Source of the DNA: a virus
Virus record (IMG/VR): IMGVR_UViG_3300005617_000406
Location: 1-29,006 of that record
Direction: 5' to 3' (one strand)
DNA: 29,006 nucleotides
Position numbers and translations under genes: made by a program. Of this stretch, positions 13,924 through 21,121 are shown piece by piece. The notes under the pieces are model-generated. The model made no database searches and had not been told where the DNA came from. It worked only from the letters and a program-made list of their open reading frames with translations. The first letter of the stretch is position 1; each line of letters starts with the position of its first letter.

Positions 13924-14508
13924 TTACTCACCCACGGACACCGCGAGCTTCCCGGCCTTGATCAGCTGTGCTTCCTTGGTCATCGTCAAAATGTCGTCGT
14001 GCTCGATGCCCTTGTAGTCGAGCATCTCCCGGAGCATGAGTCGCAGCGAGACAAACTGCTGTTTGTTCTCGTTGTTGAACAGGCCCGCGTAGCCCTGGCC
14101 GTCCTTCGCGCCCCGCAGGGCCAGTTCCTCCAGTCGATTCGTGACGCTGTTCATCACGGCGACCACGTTGATCGTGACAGGCGCGCCGTCGTTGAGGGTG
14201 ACGTGATATTCCCCCGGCTCCAGCCGGTTGAAGAGTTCGACTTCTTCCCGGTCGAAACTGTGGAGCATCGGCGTGTTCTTGAAGGGCGCATACACGTCGC
14301 ACTTCAACTCCGGCATCGGGTAATCTTTCTGCCCGCGCAGGTTGAACTGCGAGATGTGCGGCCCGACCAGACACGAACGCCGCCGCGTCTGTTTGAGTTG
14401 TTCCGCCTGCACCACCTGATTCGCGCCGGCAATATCGGCCAGCCGCGCCAGGATGGACGCCATCGTTGGTTCGGGATCGGGCGTTGTCTCGGTCTTCTCG
14501 GGAGCCAT
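13924..14508 (-). CDS. Conserved phage-type hypothetical protein, 194 aa
   Basis: A short disordered N-terminus (MAPEKTETTPDPEPT) precedes a helical segment (ILARLADIAGANQVVQAEQLKQTRR), then a beta-rich part (MPELKCDVYAPFKNTPMLHSFDREEVELFNRLEPGEYHVTLNDG) and a C-terminal helical part (FVSLRLMLREMLDYKGIEHDDILTM). I recognise no family. AAGGA lies about five bases before the ATG. Its place between decoration and adaptor genes suggests a head-completion or minor head role, which is inference. Confidence 0.75.
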   Translation of the reverse strand: MAPEKTETTPDPEPTMASILARLADIAGANQVVQAEQLKQTRRRSCLVGPHISQFNLRGQKDYPMPELKCDVYAPFKNTPMLHSFDREEVELFNRLEPGEYHVTLNDGAPVTINVVAVMNSVTNRLEELALRGAKDGQGYAGLFNNENKQQFVSLRLMLREMLDYKGIEHDDILTMTKEAQLIKAGKLAVSVGE

Positions 14509-14525
14509 AGATCCTTCTCGGAACG

Positions 14526-14551
14526 CGGGGCGGGTGGGAGTCCCCGCCCCG
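14526..14551 (-). promoter_or_regulatory. Perfect 9-bp GC hairpin in the intergenic leader
   Basis: CGGGGCGGG (14526-14534) and CCCGCCCCG (14543-14551) form a perfect nine-pair stem with an eight-base loop, in the 51-nt gap between the decoration-like gene and the next gene. No U run follows on the - strand. It could be a stabilising or processing hairpin that sets the ratio of the upstream decoration-like message to the downstream genes. A terminator is less likely. Confidence 0.5.
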
Positions 14552-14559
14552 ACGTCGAC

Positions 14560-15300
14560 TTAGTCGATCGTGACCATCACGAAATTCGCTTTGCCCGCCA
14601 CGCCGATCTGCGCCATCCGCCCGACGTACTGGCCGACGACGAGGTTGGTCGTGGTGATGATTTCCGCCGCGCCCGCGACTGCGCCCGGCGCCATCACCCC
14701 GGCCCCGAGCGCGGGCGTGCCCGCAATCAAGACCGATCCGATCCCCTTGACGAGGAGCCAGCCGAACTGACTGGCGGTGATGATGTACTGCGCGACGCCG
14801 ACGAGCAGGCCCGTCGCCGTCGTCACCGGCATCTGGATGACGTTCTTGTACGGGTTGTGGATCAAGTTGATCCGGCTCGCCGTCGACCACGCCACGAGGA
14901 CGCTGTCTTCCAGATCGAGGTTCACGGTGAAGGCGACCGACGCCGTGATCGCGGCGTGGTCTTTCACCATGTAGGTCGCACCCAGGTTCGGGGCCGTGTC
15001 GACGCCGAGATAGCCTTCGGCGTAGAGATTGGCGGCCCCGCCCGTCGCGGCCGGCGTGAAGACGGTCGACTGCGCCCCGGCGAGCGTGACGGCGGCCGTG
15101 CGCGCGAGGTGATCGGGAATCACCGCCGGGCCCTGGATACAGTTGCCGGCGACGAGATCGGCGCCGCTCCCGGCCTGGCAGTACCGAAACTGCCGGCCGT
15201 CTTTCGTGACGCCGATGGCGCCGAGCGGATGCTGTTGCGTGGCGCTCGACGTGAAGCCGTCTTGCGCGAGCAGGATCGGGCGATAGCTGAGTTTGGGCAT
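14560..15300 (-). CDS. Capsid decoration-like protein, 246 aa
   Basis: The protein opens MPKLSYRPILLAQDGFTSSATQQHPLGAIGVTKDGRQFRYCQAGSGADLVAGNCIQGPA and is beta-rich throughout, ending KANFVMVTID. Proteins with this opening (a short lead, then G-R-x-F-R-Y-x-Q-A-G and a LVAGN motif) are, from memory, frequent next to major capsid genes in environmental phages and are thought to be capsid-associated. A very strong ribosome site (AAGGAGG) stands before the ATG, fitting a protein made in amounts similar to the capsid protein. It follows the capsid gene by 15 bases. Confidence 0.8.
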   Translation of the reverse strand: MPKLSYRPILLAQDGFTSSATQQHPLGAIGVTKDGRQFRYCQAGSGADLVAGNCIQGPAVIPDHLARTAAVTLAGAQSTVFTPAATGGAANLYAEGYLGVDTAPNLGATYMVKDHAAITASVAFTVNLDLEDSVLVAWSTASRINLIHNPYKNVIQMPVTTATGLLVGVAQYIITASQFGWLLVKGIGSVLIAGTPALGAGVMAPGAVAGAAEIITTTNLVVGQYVGRMAQIGVAGKANFVMVTID

Positions 15301-15315
15301 GGGAACCTCCTTTCC

Positions 15316-16278
15316 TTACGCGATGGCCGAGACCACGGCGAGGCGCCGTGGGTTATCGGTAATCAGGTTGCCGATGGTGAGCACTTTGAACACGTCGTAG
15401 AAGGCATCCGCCGGCCGCACGGCGTCCTCCCCTTTCATCCACTGCATGTAGACGAACTTGAGATTGCGGTCATTCAGGATGTAGAGATTCGCCGCCGGAC
15501 ACGCGTTGTCGTAGGCCAGGGGAATGTCTTTGAACATGATGTTCTGGCCCTTGAAGCCGCGGACCAACTTGTCGGACGTGCTCGTGCGATTGAGCCGTTC
15601 GATCGCGGGGGTCAGCGATTCAAAGCCCTCGAACACGGTCTGCGACGTGACGGCGAAGGTCGGATTCTGCTGCCCGATGCCGTTCGACGCCGAGTTGTAG
15701 GCCGTCGTCATCGACGCGAGGAGAATCGAGAACGCCGTGCCGGCGCCACTGACCTGCTGATTGCGCCAGAAGGAGAACGTCGCGCGATTGATCAGGCCGA
15801 CGGTGCCGACGGTCGGGGTCGTGGAGACGAGCAGTTGCAGCCCGCCGAAGGCTTTGCTCGACGTGCCCGTGCCATCGCCGAAGAACGAGGTGTTGATGAC
15901 CTCTTCGACACTCGACTTCATGTTGGCGAGCTTGCGCGCTTCGAGGTTGTACTTGCGCGCCCCGCCGGCGGTGATGTTGCGCTCAAAGTCGGTCATCGGG
16001 ACATCGCACCCGATAAACTTCCACGTGTATTCCGCGTTGTCGAAGGTGTCCGGCCGGGAGACCGTCAGGGTCTCCAGTTCGCTCATGAACTTGACGTTCG
16101 GATTGGTCGCGTATTCGAGGTTGGCGCGGATGACCGTGCCGTGTTCCTCTTGGAAGCCGTCTTGACTGCGAAGCTGTTCGAGGAGCCAATGCCGCGCGAA
16201 GATGTTGTCGACGGGATCCTTGTCGACATACGCTTCCCACGCGGCGCTGACGTTCTGTCCTCTGACGACGTCGGCCAT
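15316..16278 (-). CDS. Major capsid protein (HK97-fold type)
   Basis: The 320-residue protein has the character of an HK97-fold coat: an extended helical N-terminus (NIFARHWLLEQLRSQDGF), a spine helix (RKYNLEARKLANMKSSVEEVINTSFFGDGTGTSSKAFGGLQLLVS) carrying the FGDGTG(T) motif common to coat proteins of this group, and a C-terminal A-domain (LYILNDRNLKFVYMQWM...AFYDVFKVLTIGNLITDNPRRLAVVSAI). It lies between scaffold and decoration-like genes in the canonical head order. There is no N-terminal protease-cleaved delta domain and no prohead protease gene, so assembly probably uses the separate scaffold protein. The ribosome site is weak (GAAAG). Confidence 0.88.
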   Translation of the reverse strand: MADVVRGQNVSAAWEAYVDKDPVDNIFARHWLLEQLRSQDGFQEEHGTVIRANLEYATNPNVKFMSELETLTVSRPDTFDNAEYTWKFIGCDVPMTDFERNITAGGARKYNLEARKLANMKSSVEEVINTSFFGDGTGTSSKAFGGLQLLVSTTPTVGTVGLINRATFSFWRNQQVSGAGTAFSILLASMTTAYNSASNGIGQQNPTFAVTSQTVFEGFESLTPAIERLNRTSTSDKLVRGFKGQNIMFKDIPLAYDNACPAANLYILNDRNLKFVYMQWMKGEDAVRPADAFYDVFKVLTIGNLITDNPRRLAVVSAIA

Positions 16279-16290
16279 AGTGATCTACTT

Positions 16291-17331
16291 TCAGCGGTCG
16301 CGGGCAGCGAGCCACGCGGCCAGTTCCCGCTCGGTCCGCGGCTTGGCGGGGGCGCCGGTCGCGCCGATCCCGTGGGCCGTGGTGCCGGCGGCTTTTTGTT
16401 TGAGACTGTCCAAGGCGCGGGCCTGGGCTTTACTGTCGAGGGTCGGCACGATCTTGGCCTTGCGCACGGCGAGGGCCGCTTTATGGGCGGTCCACTCCGG
16501 ATGCTGATCCATCGTGGTCAGCACGTCGGCATACAGCGCTTTATCGCCGTCGAGAATCTCTTCCACTTCGGAAAAGGTCTCGTCGACCTTGGCGGCAATC
16601 TGCTGCTGCGTCTGCGCGGCCTGTTGCTGCGCGCGCGCTTTGTCGGCTTCCGACTTGCGCGCGGCGGCGTCCTGCTTGAGCGGCGCGACTTCGCGCCCGA
16701 TCGCTTCACTCACCGCGTGCTGGATGAGCGCCTGCACCTTCTTCGCGGAGAAGGATTCGGAGACCACCGTCCCATTGGCATCGGTGACCTGGAGATCGGG
16801 CGAGAGATCGACCGGCGCCGGGGTGCGGCCACTCGCGAGCGTGCGGGCGGCGTGACTCCGGAGCTGGGGGCCATAGGCGGGATCGCGCCGGAGCCGTTCG
16901 ATCAGGTCCGTCGCGAACGTCACCGGATCCCGCATGAGCGTCTGGAACGAATCCACGTGCTCGCGCGGGACGGTTTCAGCCCAGCCGTGTTGCGCGCGGT
17001 AGGCGGCGAGCGATTCGGCCGCCGCTTTGGTGCGCGCATTCTCGAGCGCTTTCGTGTGGGCCTCGAACGGAATTGGCCCGGGCGTGGCCTTGGGTTGAAC
17101 GGGCGCACCACTCGGAGCGGACGTCTCGGCCGGCGCGGTGGTGGCAGGCCCCGGCGCAGAGACGGGCTCGGATGTGGCGGCGACCTTGGCGAAGGCGGCT
17201 TCAAAGCCCCGCTCATCGCTCTGGGGGCGCTCGCGCGACGGCGCAACTGACGACGGCGCACTTGTGGCAGGCGCAGCCGACGGCGTGTCAGTCGAGACGG
17301 CGGGCGTGGACGAAACGGTCGCGGTTTCCAT
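16291..17331 (-). CDS. Scaffold protein
   Basis: The 346-residue protein has a disordered Ser/Thr/Pro/Ala-rich N-terminal third, a helical middle and a strongly helical, charged C-terminal part (REVAPLKQDAAARKSEADKARAQQQAAQTQQQIAAKVDETFSEVEEILDG), typical of scaffolding proteins that fill the prohead and leave. It sits immediately upstream of the capsid gene. The frame is open for 30 more codons, but the ATG at 17331 is chosen because AGAGGA lies about six bases before it. A hairpin lies in the leader, so this may be the start of a separately expressed head unit. Confidence 0.8.
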   Translation of the reverse strand: METATVSSTPAVSTDTPSAAPATSAPSSVAPSRERPQSDERGFEAAFAKVAATSEPVSAPGPATTAPAETSAPSGAPVQPKATPGPIPFEAHTKALENARTKAAAESLAAYRAQHGWAETVPREHVDSFQTLMRDPVTFATDLIERLRRDPAYGPQLRSHAARTLASGRTPAPVDLSPDLQVTDANGTVVSESFSAKKVQALIQHAVSEAIGREVAPLKQDAAARKSEADKARAQQQAAQTQQQIAAKVDETFSEVEEILDGDKALYADVLTTMDQHPEWTAHKAALAVRKAKIVPTLDSKAQARALDSLKQKAAGTTAHGIGATGAPAKPRTERELAAWLAARDR

Positions 17332-17420
17332 CGTGTCCTCTGCCCCGCATGTGGCGCGTAGGCGTTTCCGTGTCCGCGTGTGGTGCGTGACATCCCCAAA
17401 AAGCGAGAGCCAAAAAGCCA

Positions 17421-17468
17421 AAGGGCCGCGACTAACAACGCACTTAGCGTCATCAGTCAGCGGCCCTT
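17421..17468 (-). terminator. Leader hairpin / possible attenuator before scaffold gene
   Basis: AAGGGCCGC (17421-17429) pairs perfectly with GCGGCCCTT (17460-17468) across a 30-base loop. On the - strand the stem is followed by TTTGGCTTTTTGG, an interrupted U run. It lies in the 229-base gap between the 40-residue zinc protein and the scaffold gene, the largest break in the structural part of the operon. It could partly terminate the terminase-portal transcript, act as an attenuator, or mark an RNA processing point. The long loop and broken U run make a strong terminator doubtful. Confidence 0.4.
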
Positions 17469-17560
17469 CGCTGATCAGCCCTTGTTCGGTTCTCGCGCGC
17501 CGTGGGCAACGGCGGTTCGGGAGCTACCCTAGCGAGATCCGTCCAACTTAGTCGTCTACA

Positions 17561-17683
17561 TCATGGGCGCTCCACCGGCGGCGGCGGCATCCCGCGCACC
17601 GGCAACCCGCAGATCGCACAGATGATCGTCCCGCTCGGCCGCAGATACGGATCCGGGCTAATGCAGGGGCAGACGTCGGTCAC
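17561..17683 (-). CDS. 40-aa cysteine-knuckle micro-protein
   Basis: A GTG start overlaps the upstream stop (GTGA) and opens a 40-residue frame reading V-C-P-C-I at residues 4-8 and I-C-A-I-C-G at 21-26, followed by LPVRGMPPPPVERP. CxC followed after 15 residues by CxxC is a minimal zinc-ribbon layout. The coupling to the upstream gene and the ordered cysteines are the evidence that such a short frame is real. It is the last gene before the break ahead of the scaffold gene. Confidence 0.6.
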   Translation of the reverse strand: MTDVCPCISPDPYLRPSGTIICAICGLPVRGMPPPPVERP

Positions 17684-17895
17684 TTCGCGTCCGCCTTGGT
17701 GTGTTTCGCGGCCTTGACGTGGACGGGCGCGGGCGGGGGCGGCGGGTTCACGTTGGGCACGGGGCTGTCGAGTTGATTCGCCAGGTCCGTGATCACGGCC
17801 GCGGCGCGGGCCATGCGGGCCGCTTCCCCGCCGGTGGTTCCGGCGGCCCAGACCCGATATTCCGCCGCCAGGATGCGGGCGTCCTCGGTCGTCAT
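17680..17895 (-). CDS. Hypothetical protein, 71 aa
   Basis: MTTEDARILAAEYRVWAAGTTGGEAARMARAAAVITDLANQL is a helical N-terminal half, probably a helix pair. The C-terminal tail (NPPPPPAPVHVKAAKHTKADAK) is Pro-rich then basic, likely disordered. No family recognised. The frame is open upstream, but the ATG overlapping the previous stop (ATGA) is chosen because all adjacent junctions in this micro-gene cluster have that form. Confidence 0.65.
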   Translation of the reverse strand: MTTEDARILAAEYRVWAAGTTGGEAARMARAAAVITDLANQLDSPVPNVNPPPPPAPVHVKAAKHTKADAK

Positions 17896-18182
17896 GCGGC
17901 GCGTCCTCCCGTCGGCGGGGTCACGCGGAAATCGCGATTCTTGCCGACGAACTCTCGACAGTGACAGGTGACGTAATAGCGCAGATCGTGCTCGGCGTTT
18001 TTCCCGACGAGATCGGTCTTGCAGCGGCTGCAGACGATCGTCAGTTTCAAGTACTGGGCGACGTCGGCGAACTGGCGCAGCCATTCCATGAGGCCGGCGG
18101 TCAGTTCGACGCGCTCGGGTCGCTTGCCGCCGAGCGTGTGGACGCCGTCGGGCGTCCAGATCGCGGGAGTGCCGTCACTCAT
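17892..18182 (-). CDS. Zinc-ribbon protein, 96 aa
   Basis: The N-terminal half (DGVHTLGGKRPERVELTAGLMEWLRQFADVAQYLKLT) is mixed strand and helix. Residues 51-54 are C-S-R-C and residues 73-75 C-H-C, giving CxxC and CxC knuckles 18 residues apart, so a zinc ribbon is likely. The C-terminus is basic. ATGA overlaps at both ends tie it to its neighbours. The position between portal and scaffold suggests a role in head assembly or packaging, or simple co-transport in the operon. No family recognised. Confidence 0.7.
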   Translation of the reverse strand: MSDGTPAIWTPDGVHTLGGKRPERVELTAGLMEWLRQFADVAQYLKLTIVCSRCKTDLVGKNAEHDLRYYVTCHCREFVGKNRDFRVTPPTGGRAA

Positions 18183-18439
18183 GGTTCATTCCGTTCTGCC
18201 CACGCTCTGAATCCGCTCTTGCGGGCCTTGAACCGCAGCAGGTTCCGCCGCACGGTCACGAGGCGCGGAATCAACTCGCCGTACACGTTGTAGGGTTGCC
18301 GGTCCAGCCGCTCGCGATACGTCGTGCGAATCCCCGCGAGATCCTCCCAGAGGAGATCGCCCCGAAACGGGTCCGGCAGCTCGCGCTGGGCGCTCTCCCA
18401 CGCGTCCGCGACGATCTGGCCGAGATTCGCGCGCGCCAT
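18179..18439 (-). CDS. Hypothetical protein, 86 aa
   Basis: The protein (MARANLGQIVADAWESAQRELPDPFRGDLLWEDLAGIRTTYRERLDRQPYNVYGELIPRLVTVRRNLLRFKARKSGFRAWAERNEP) is helical and strongly basic toward the end, with RRNLLRFKARK suggesting nucleic-acid contact. No family recognised. A longer frame upstream is Arg-rich and lacks sense; the ATG at 18439 overlaps the previous TGA by one base. Confidence 0.65.
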   Translation of the reverse strand: MARANLGQIVADAWESAQRELPDPFRGDLLWEDLAGIRTTYRERLDRQPYNVYGELIPRLVTVRRNLLRFKARKSGFRAWAERNEP

Positions 18440-18864
18440 CAGTGGCCTCCGGCATGAAACGCCTTCCACGCCTCGCTGCCCACCTCGCCGCACGTGGCTT
18501 TCACGTCGAGCGGTGGATCCTCCCGTGACGGCCCGCCGCTGCGAAACGCGCGCTCGATCAGGATCCGCACGTTCTCGGCCGTGACCGGATCCATGCGCGA
18601 GCACCAGTTGATCGTGTCGGGCGATTTGTCGGTGCCGTTCCGGCCGACGTGGCGCACCGCGTCGCTGTAGCCGTTGACTTTCTTCCAGTCGCGGAAGGCC
18701 TGCGCGGAGCGGAAGCGAATCGGGTGCGGCGTGCCGTTGGTGATCGTCACGTCGATCTCGTCCCCGATGACGGTCGAGACGCCCCGCGCATGATCCTGCG
18801 GCCCGCGCCGGCAGAATGGATACATCCCGACTTCGAGCACCGTGTGACAGCGCTCGCAGATCAT
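18439..18864 (-). CDS. Phage zinc-ribbon protein of FmdB-like type, 141 aa
   Basis: The start MICERCHTVLEVGMYPFCRRG carries a CxxC pair and a third cysteine in the arrangement of the small regulatory-protein (FmdB-like) zinc ribbon often seen near phage portal genes. A middle segment (STVIGDEIDVTITNGTPHPIRFRSAQAFRDWKKVNGYSDAVRHVGRNGTDKSPDTINWC) matches the usual second part of these phage proteins, from memory. The upstream 14 codons are an alternative, but the ATG at 18864 overlaps the stop of the 30-residue gene in ATGA form. Function unknown. Confidence 0.8.
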   Translation of the reverse strand: MICERCHTVLEVGMYPFCRRGPQDHARGVSTVIGDEIDVTITNGTPHPIRFRSAQAFRDWKKVNGYSDAVRHVGRNGTDKSPDTINWCSRMDPVTAENVRILIERAFRSGGPSREDPPLDVKATCGEVGSEAWKAFHAGGH

Positions 18865-18953
18865 CGGCGTCGTCCTCGCGTCTCGCCGTCCCGCCGTTCG
18901 CGCCACGCCAGGGGCGGCAGCGGATCGATCAAGCCGATATCGCTCGGATCCAT
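18861..18953 (-). CDS. 30-aa micro-protein coupled to portal gene
   Basis: MDPSDIGLIDPLPPLAWRERRDGETRGRRR is preceded by the portal TAA, with which its ATG overlaps (TAATG), and is followed by the next gene in an ATGA overlap. Both overlaps in one 30-codon frame are unlikely by chance. The N-terminal half is acidic and Pro-rich, the C-terminal half strongly basic. It may serve mainly to carry ribosomes from portal to downstream genes, or be a small virion or regulatory peptide. Confidence 0.55.
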   Translation of the reverse strand: MDPSDIGLIDPLPPLAWRERRDGETRGRRR

Positions 18954-21121
18954 TACTGCACCATCCCGCTGGTATGCGGCGAGGCGGGCTGCGGCCGGGC
19001 GAGCGACGGCGCGCCCGGCATGTTCCCGGTTTCCTCGCTGTGATGCTTGCTGACCTTCTCGACCTGATCGGCCGCGCCGCCGTGCGGCAGGGCTTTGATC
19101 TGCGCCGCCTGGTGCGCGAGGACCGCTTCCGGACTCGGCTGCGGGGCCAGTTGGATCCCGGTCATGCCGAGGATCGCGCGCACTTCGGGGATCGCCAGAT
19201 CGGCCCCGTTGAAGGCAAACGAGACCCGGGGTTTCTCGGGCTCGGGCTTCGACGGCGGCGGCGGCGTCCGCACCAGATGCGCCGGATCGTAGCCGAACTC
19301 CGTCGTCACCAACCGCGCGAGCCCTTCCTGATCCATGAACGGCGATTTCGCCATGAAGTTGGTGAAGTCGGTCGCGTTCTTCTTCCGCCGATCCGGGTCG
19401 TTCGTCAACTGCGAATCGATCTTCGCGGCGTAGGCATAGCGGCCGGTCAGCATCGCCTGGTTGTAGGCCTGCAGCCGCCGCGCGCCGTCTTTGCCGGTGA
19501 TTTCGACCGCGCCCGGCTCGTCGAGAAAGAGCATGATCAGCGTGTCGAACTTCCGCACGCCCTGGAGAAAGCGCTTCAAGAACCGATTCTGCTCGCCTTT
19601 CAACCGCACGCTGACATTCGCCTGCACGGTCGCGACTTCCGTGGCACTCCGCACGGTCGGATTCAAGCCGCCCGCCTGATTGCTGCCCAGGCCGAGCGTC
19701 TCCTGAATGTCCCGATCGATGGCGCGCTCGCCTTCCAGATCCGATTCGGCGCGCTCGAGATGCGGAATCGCCGCGATCAGTTTCTCGGCCCCGAGCGCCA
19801 TCTGGTCGGGCGCAATCGCCACGCCTTGCCCGACGTCGGCGTTCTGCAGCTTGTCGACCGCTTCCGTGATCACGTCCGAGTGGAAGAATCGCGGCAGGTT
19901 GGCGTCGCGCGCTTTGATCGACTGCGCCCGCCAGGTGTTCTTCTGCTTGACCAGCGGGTCGGTGTGCGCCGCATCGGCGGGAATCCACGCCATGTCGGTC
20001 GCCACGCGGAGCACGAACGGATGGATCGGGTTGCCGATGAGCGACCGCTGCGACAGTTTCCCGTCCGTCAGGATCCGCTGATACGGCGAGCGTTCGTAGA
20101 CCGCCGGCTGGTCGTGATCCATGCCTTCGATGAGGACCAGCCGATACATCACCTTGGCGTTGACGACGTCGGCATCGAACCGCGCCGCGTAGAGCCAGAT
20201 TTCGACGCCCTTGATCAGATTCGTCGCGCCGTTCCCCGGCTCGCGGCCGGTCGTGTCGAGGACGAGATCGTCGCGGCTCACGGTGCCCTGGAAATCCTGG
20301 GGCAGGTGGTACTTCTTGCGTGTCGCGTCGGTCAGATCCGCGGTAAAGCCCATGCCGAGCCACGACGCCTGATCGTAATCGGTCGAGCGGTAGTCGTGCG
20401 GGATCAGGAGCTTGCTCGGGGAGAAGTGATACCAGAGCCAGCGCTCGGCGACCGGCGGGCCGGGGACGGGGGTCGGTTTCGTCTCGGGGATCTGGCCGCC
20501 GAGCCCGAGCACCGATCCCGGGGCCGGGGGCAACATCTTCCCCGTCGGGACTTGCGCGATGATCTCCGGCTGATCGGCTTCATAGCAGATCTTCGAGGCG
20601 CCGATCCCCGACGTCTGAAAGATGTCAAAGAGGACTTCGGTCGCCATCTGTTCGGCGTCGGCTTCATCCGGGCCGAGCTTGATATTCAGGATCTCCCGCT
20701 TCACCGCGATGATGTCTTCCTTCGGGATCGGTTGCCCGGTCTGCGGATCGACAATCCCGTCCATCGCCATCTGCGGCGCGAGATGGATCTCGGGCAACTG
20801 CGCGAAGGTTTCCGCCATCTTTAAATTCGTGTTGCGAAAATGCACGTTGCTGTTGATGGCGTCGGCGGCGTTGGACTCCGGCGGCAGATAGCCCTTGAGC
20901 AAGATCTGCCATTTGTCGGCTTCTTCCTTCGTCCGGCGTTGGGCGAGGTCGACGCGGTCCCACCACAGGCGGCAGTCTTTCGGATCCATCCGCAGCGGGG
21001 GCAGCTGGGCCTGTTGTTCCGGGGGCGGCGCGGGGCGTGGCGGCGCGGCAGGTGGGGCGCCCGGGGGCGGGCCTCCGGGCATCGGTCCTGGCGGCCGCGG
21101 GGTGGCAGGCGGATAACTCAT
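18953..21121 (-). CDS. Portal protein
   Basis: The 722-residue length and order right after TerL match the large portals of P22-like short-tailed phages. The first about 45 residues are Pro/Gly/Ala-rich and disordered. The core begins PPLRMDPKDCRLWWDRVDLAQRRTKEEADKWQILLKGYLPPESNAADAINSNVHFRNTNLKMAETFAQLPEIHLAP, typical of a portal wing. A clip and stem part and a long helical stretch follow (ATEVATVQANVSVRLKGEQNRFLKRFLQGVRKFDTLIMLFL). The C-terminus is Pro/Gln-rich. Portals form the dodecameric channel through which DNA is packaged and ejected and to which the terminase docks. The start overlaps the TerL stop in ATGA form. Confidence 0.88.
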   Translation of the reverse strand: MSYPPATPRPPGPMPGGPPPGAPPAAPPRPAPPPEQQAQLPPLRMDPKDCRLWWDRVDLAQRRTKEEADKWQILLKGYLPPESNAADAINSNVHFRNTNLKMAETFAQLPEIHLAPQMAMDGIVDPQTGQPIPKEDIIAVKREILNIKLGPDEADAEQMATEVLFDIFQTSGIGASKICYEADQPEIIAQVPTGKMLPPAPGSVLGLGGQIPETKPTPVPGPPVAERWLWYHFSPSKLLIPHDYRSTDYDQASWLGMGFTADLTDATRKKYHLPQDFQGTVSRDDLVLDTTGREPGNGATNLIKGVEIWLYAARFDADVVNAKVMYRLVLIEGMDHDQPAVYERSPYQRILTDGKLSQRSLIGNPIHPFVLRVATDMAWIPADAAHTDPLVKQKNTWRAQSIKARDANLPRFFHSDVITEAVDKLQNADVGQGVAIAPDQMALGAEKLIAAIPHLERAESDLEGERAIDRDIQETLGLGSNQAGGLNPTVRSATEVATVQANVSVRLKGEQNRFLKRFLQGVRKFDTLIMLFLDEPGAVEITGKDGARRLQAYNQAMLTGRYAYAAKIDSQLTNDPDRRKKNATDFTNFMAKSPFMDQEGLARLVTTEFGYDPAHLVRTPPPPSKPEPEKPRVSFAFNGADLAIPEVRAILGMTGIQLAPQPSPEAVLAHQAAQIKALPHGGAADQVEKVSKHHSEETGNMPGAPSLARPQPASPHTSGMVQ

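Noticed and set aside
13150-17250. A + strand open frame of more than 1300 codons
   Set aside because: It lies antisense to the adaptor, decoration, capsid and scaffold genes, is Arg/Gly/Asp-rich without any fold, and arises from the high G+C of the opposite strand.
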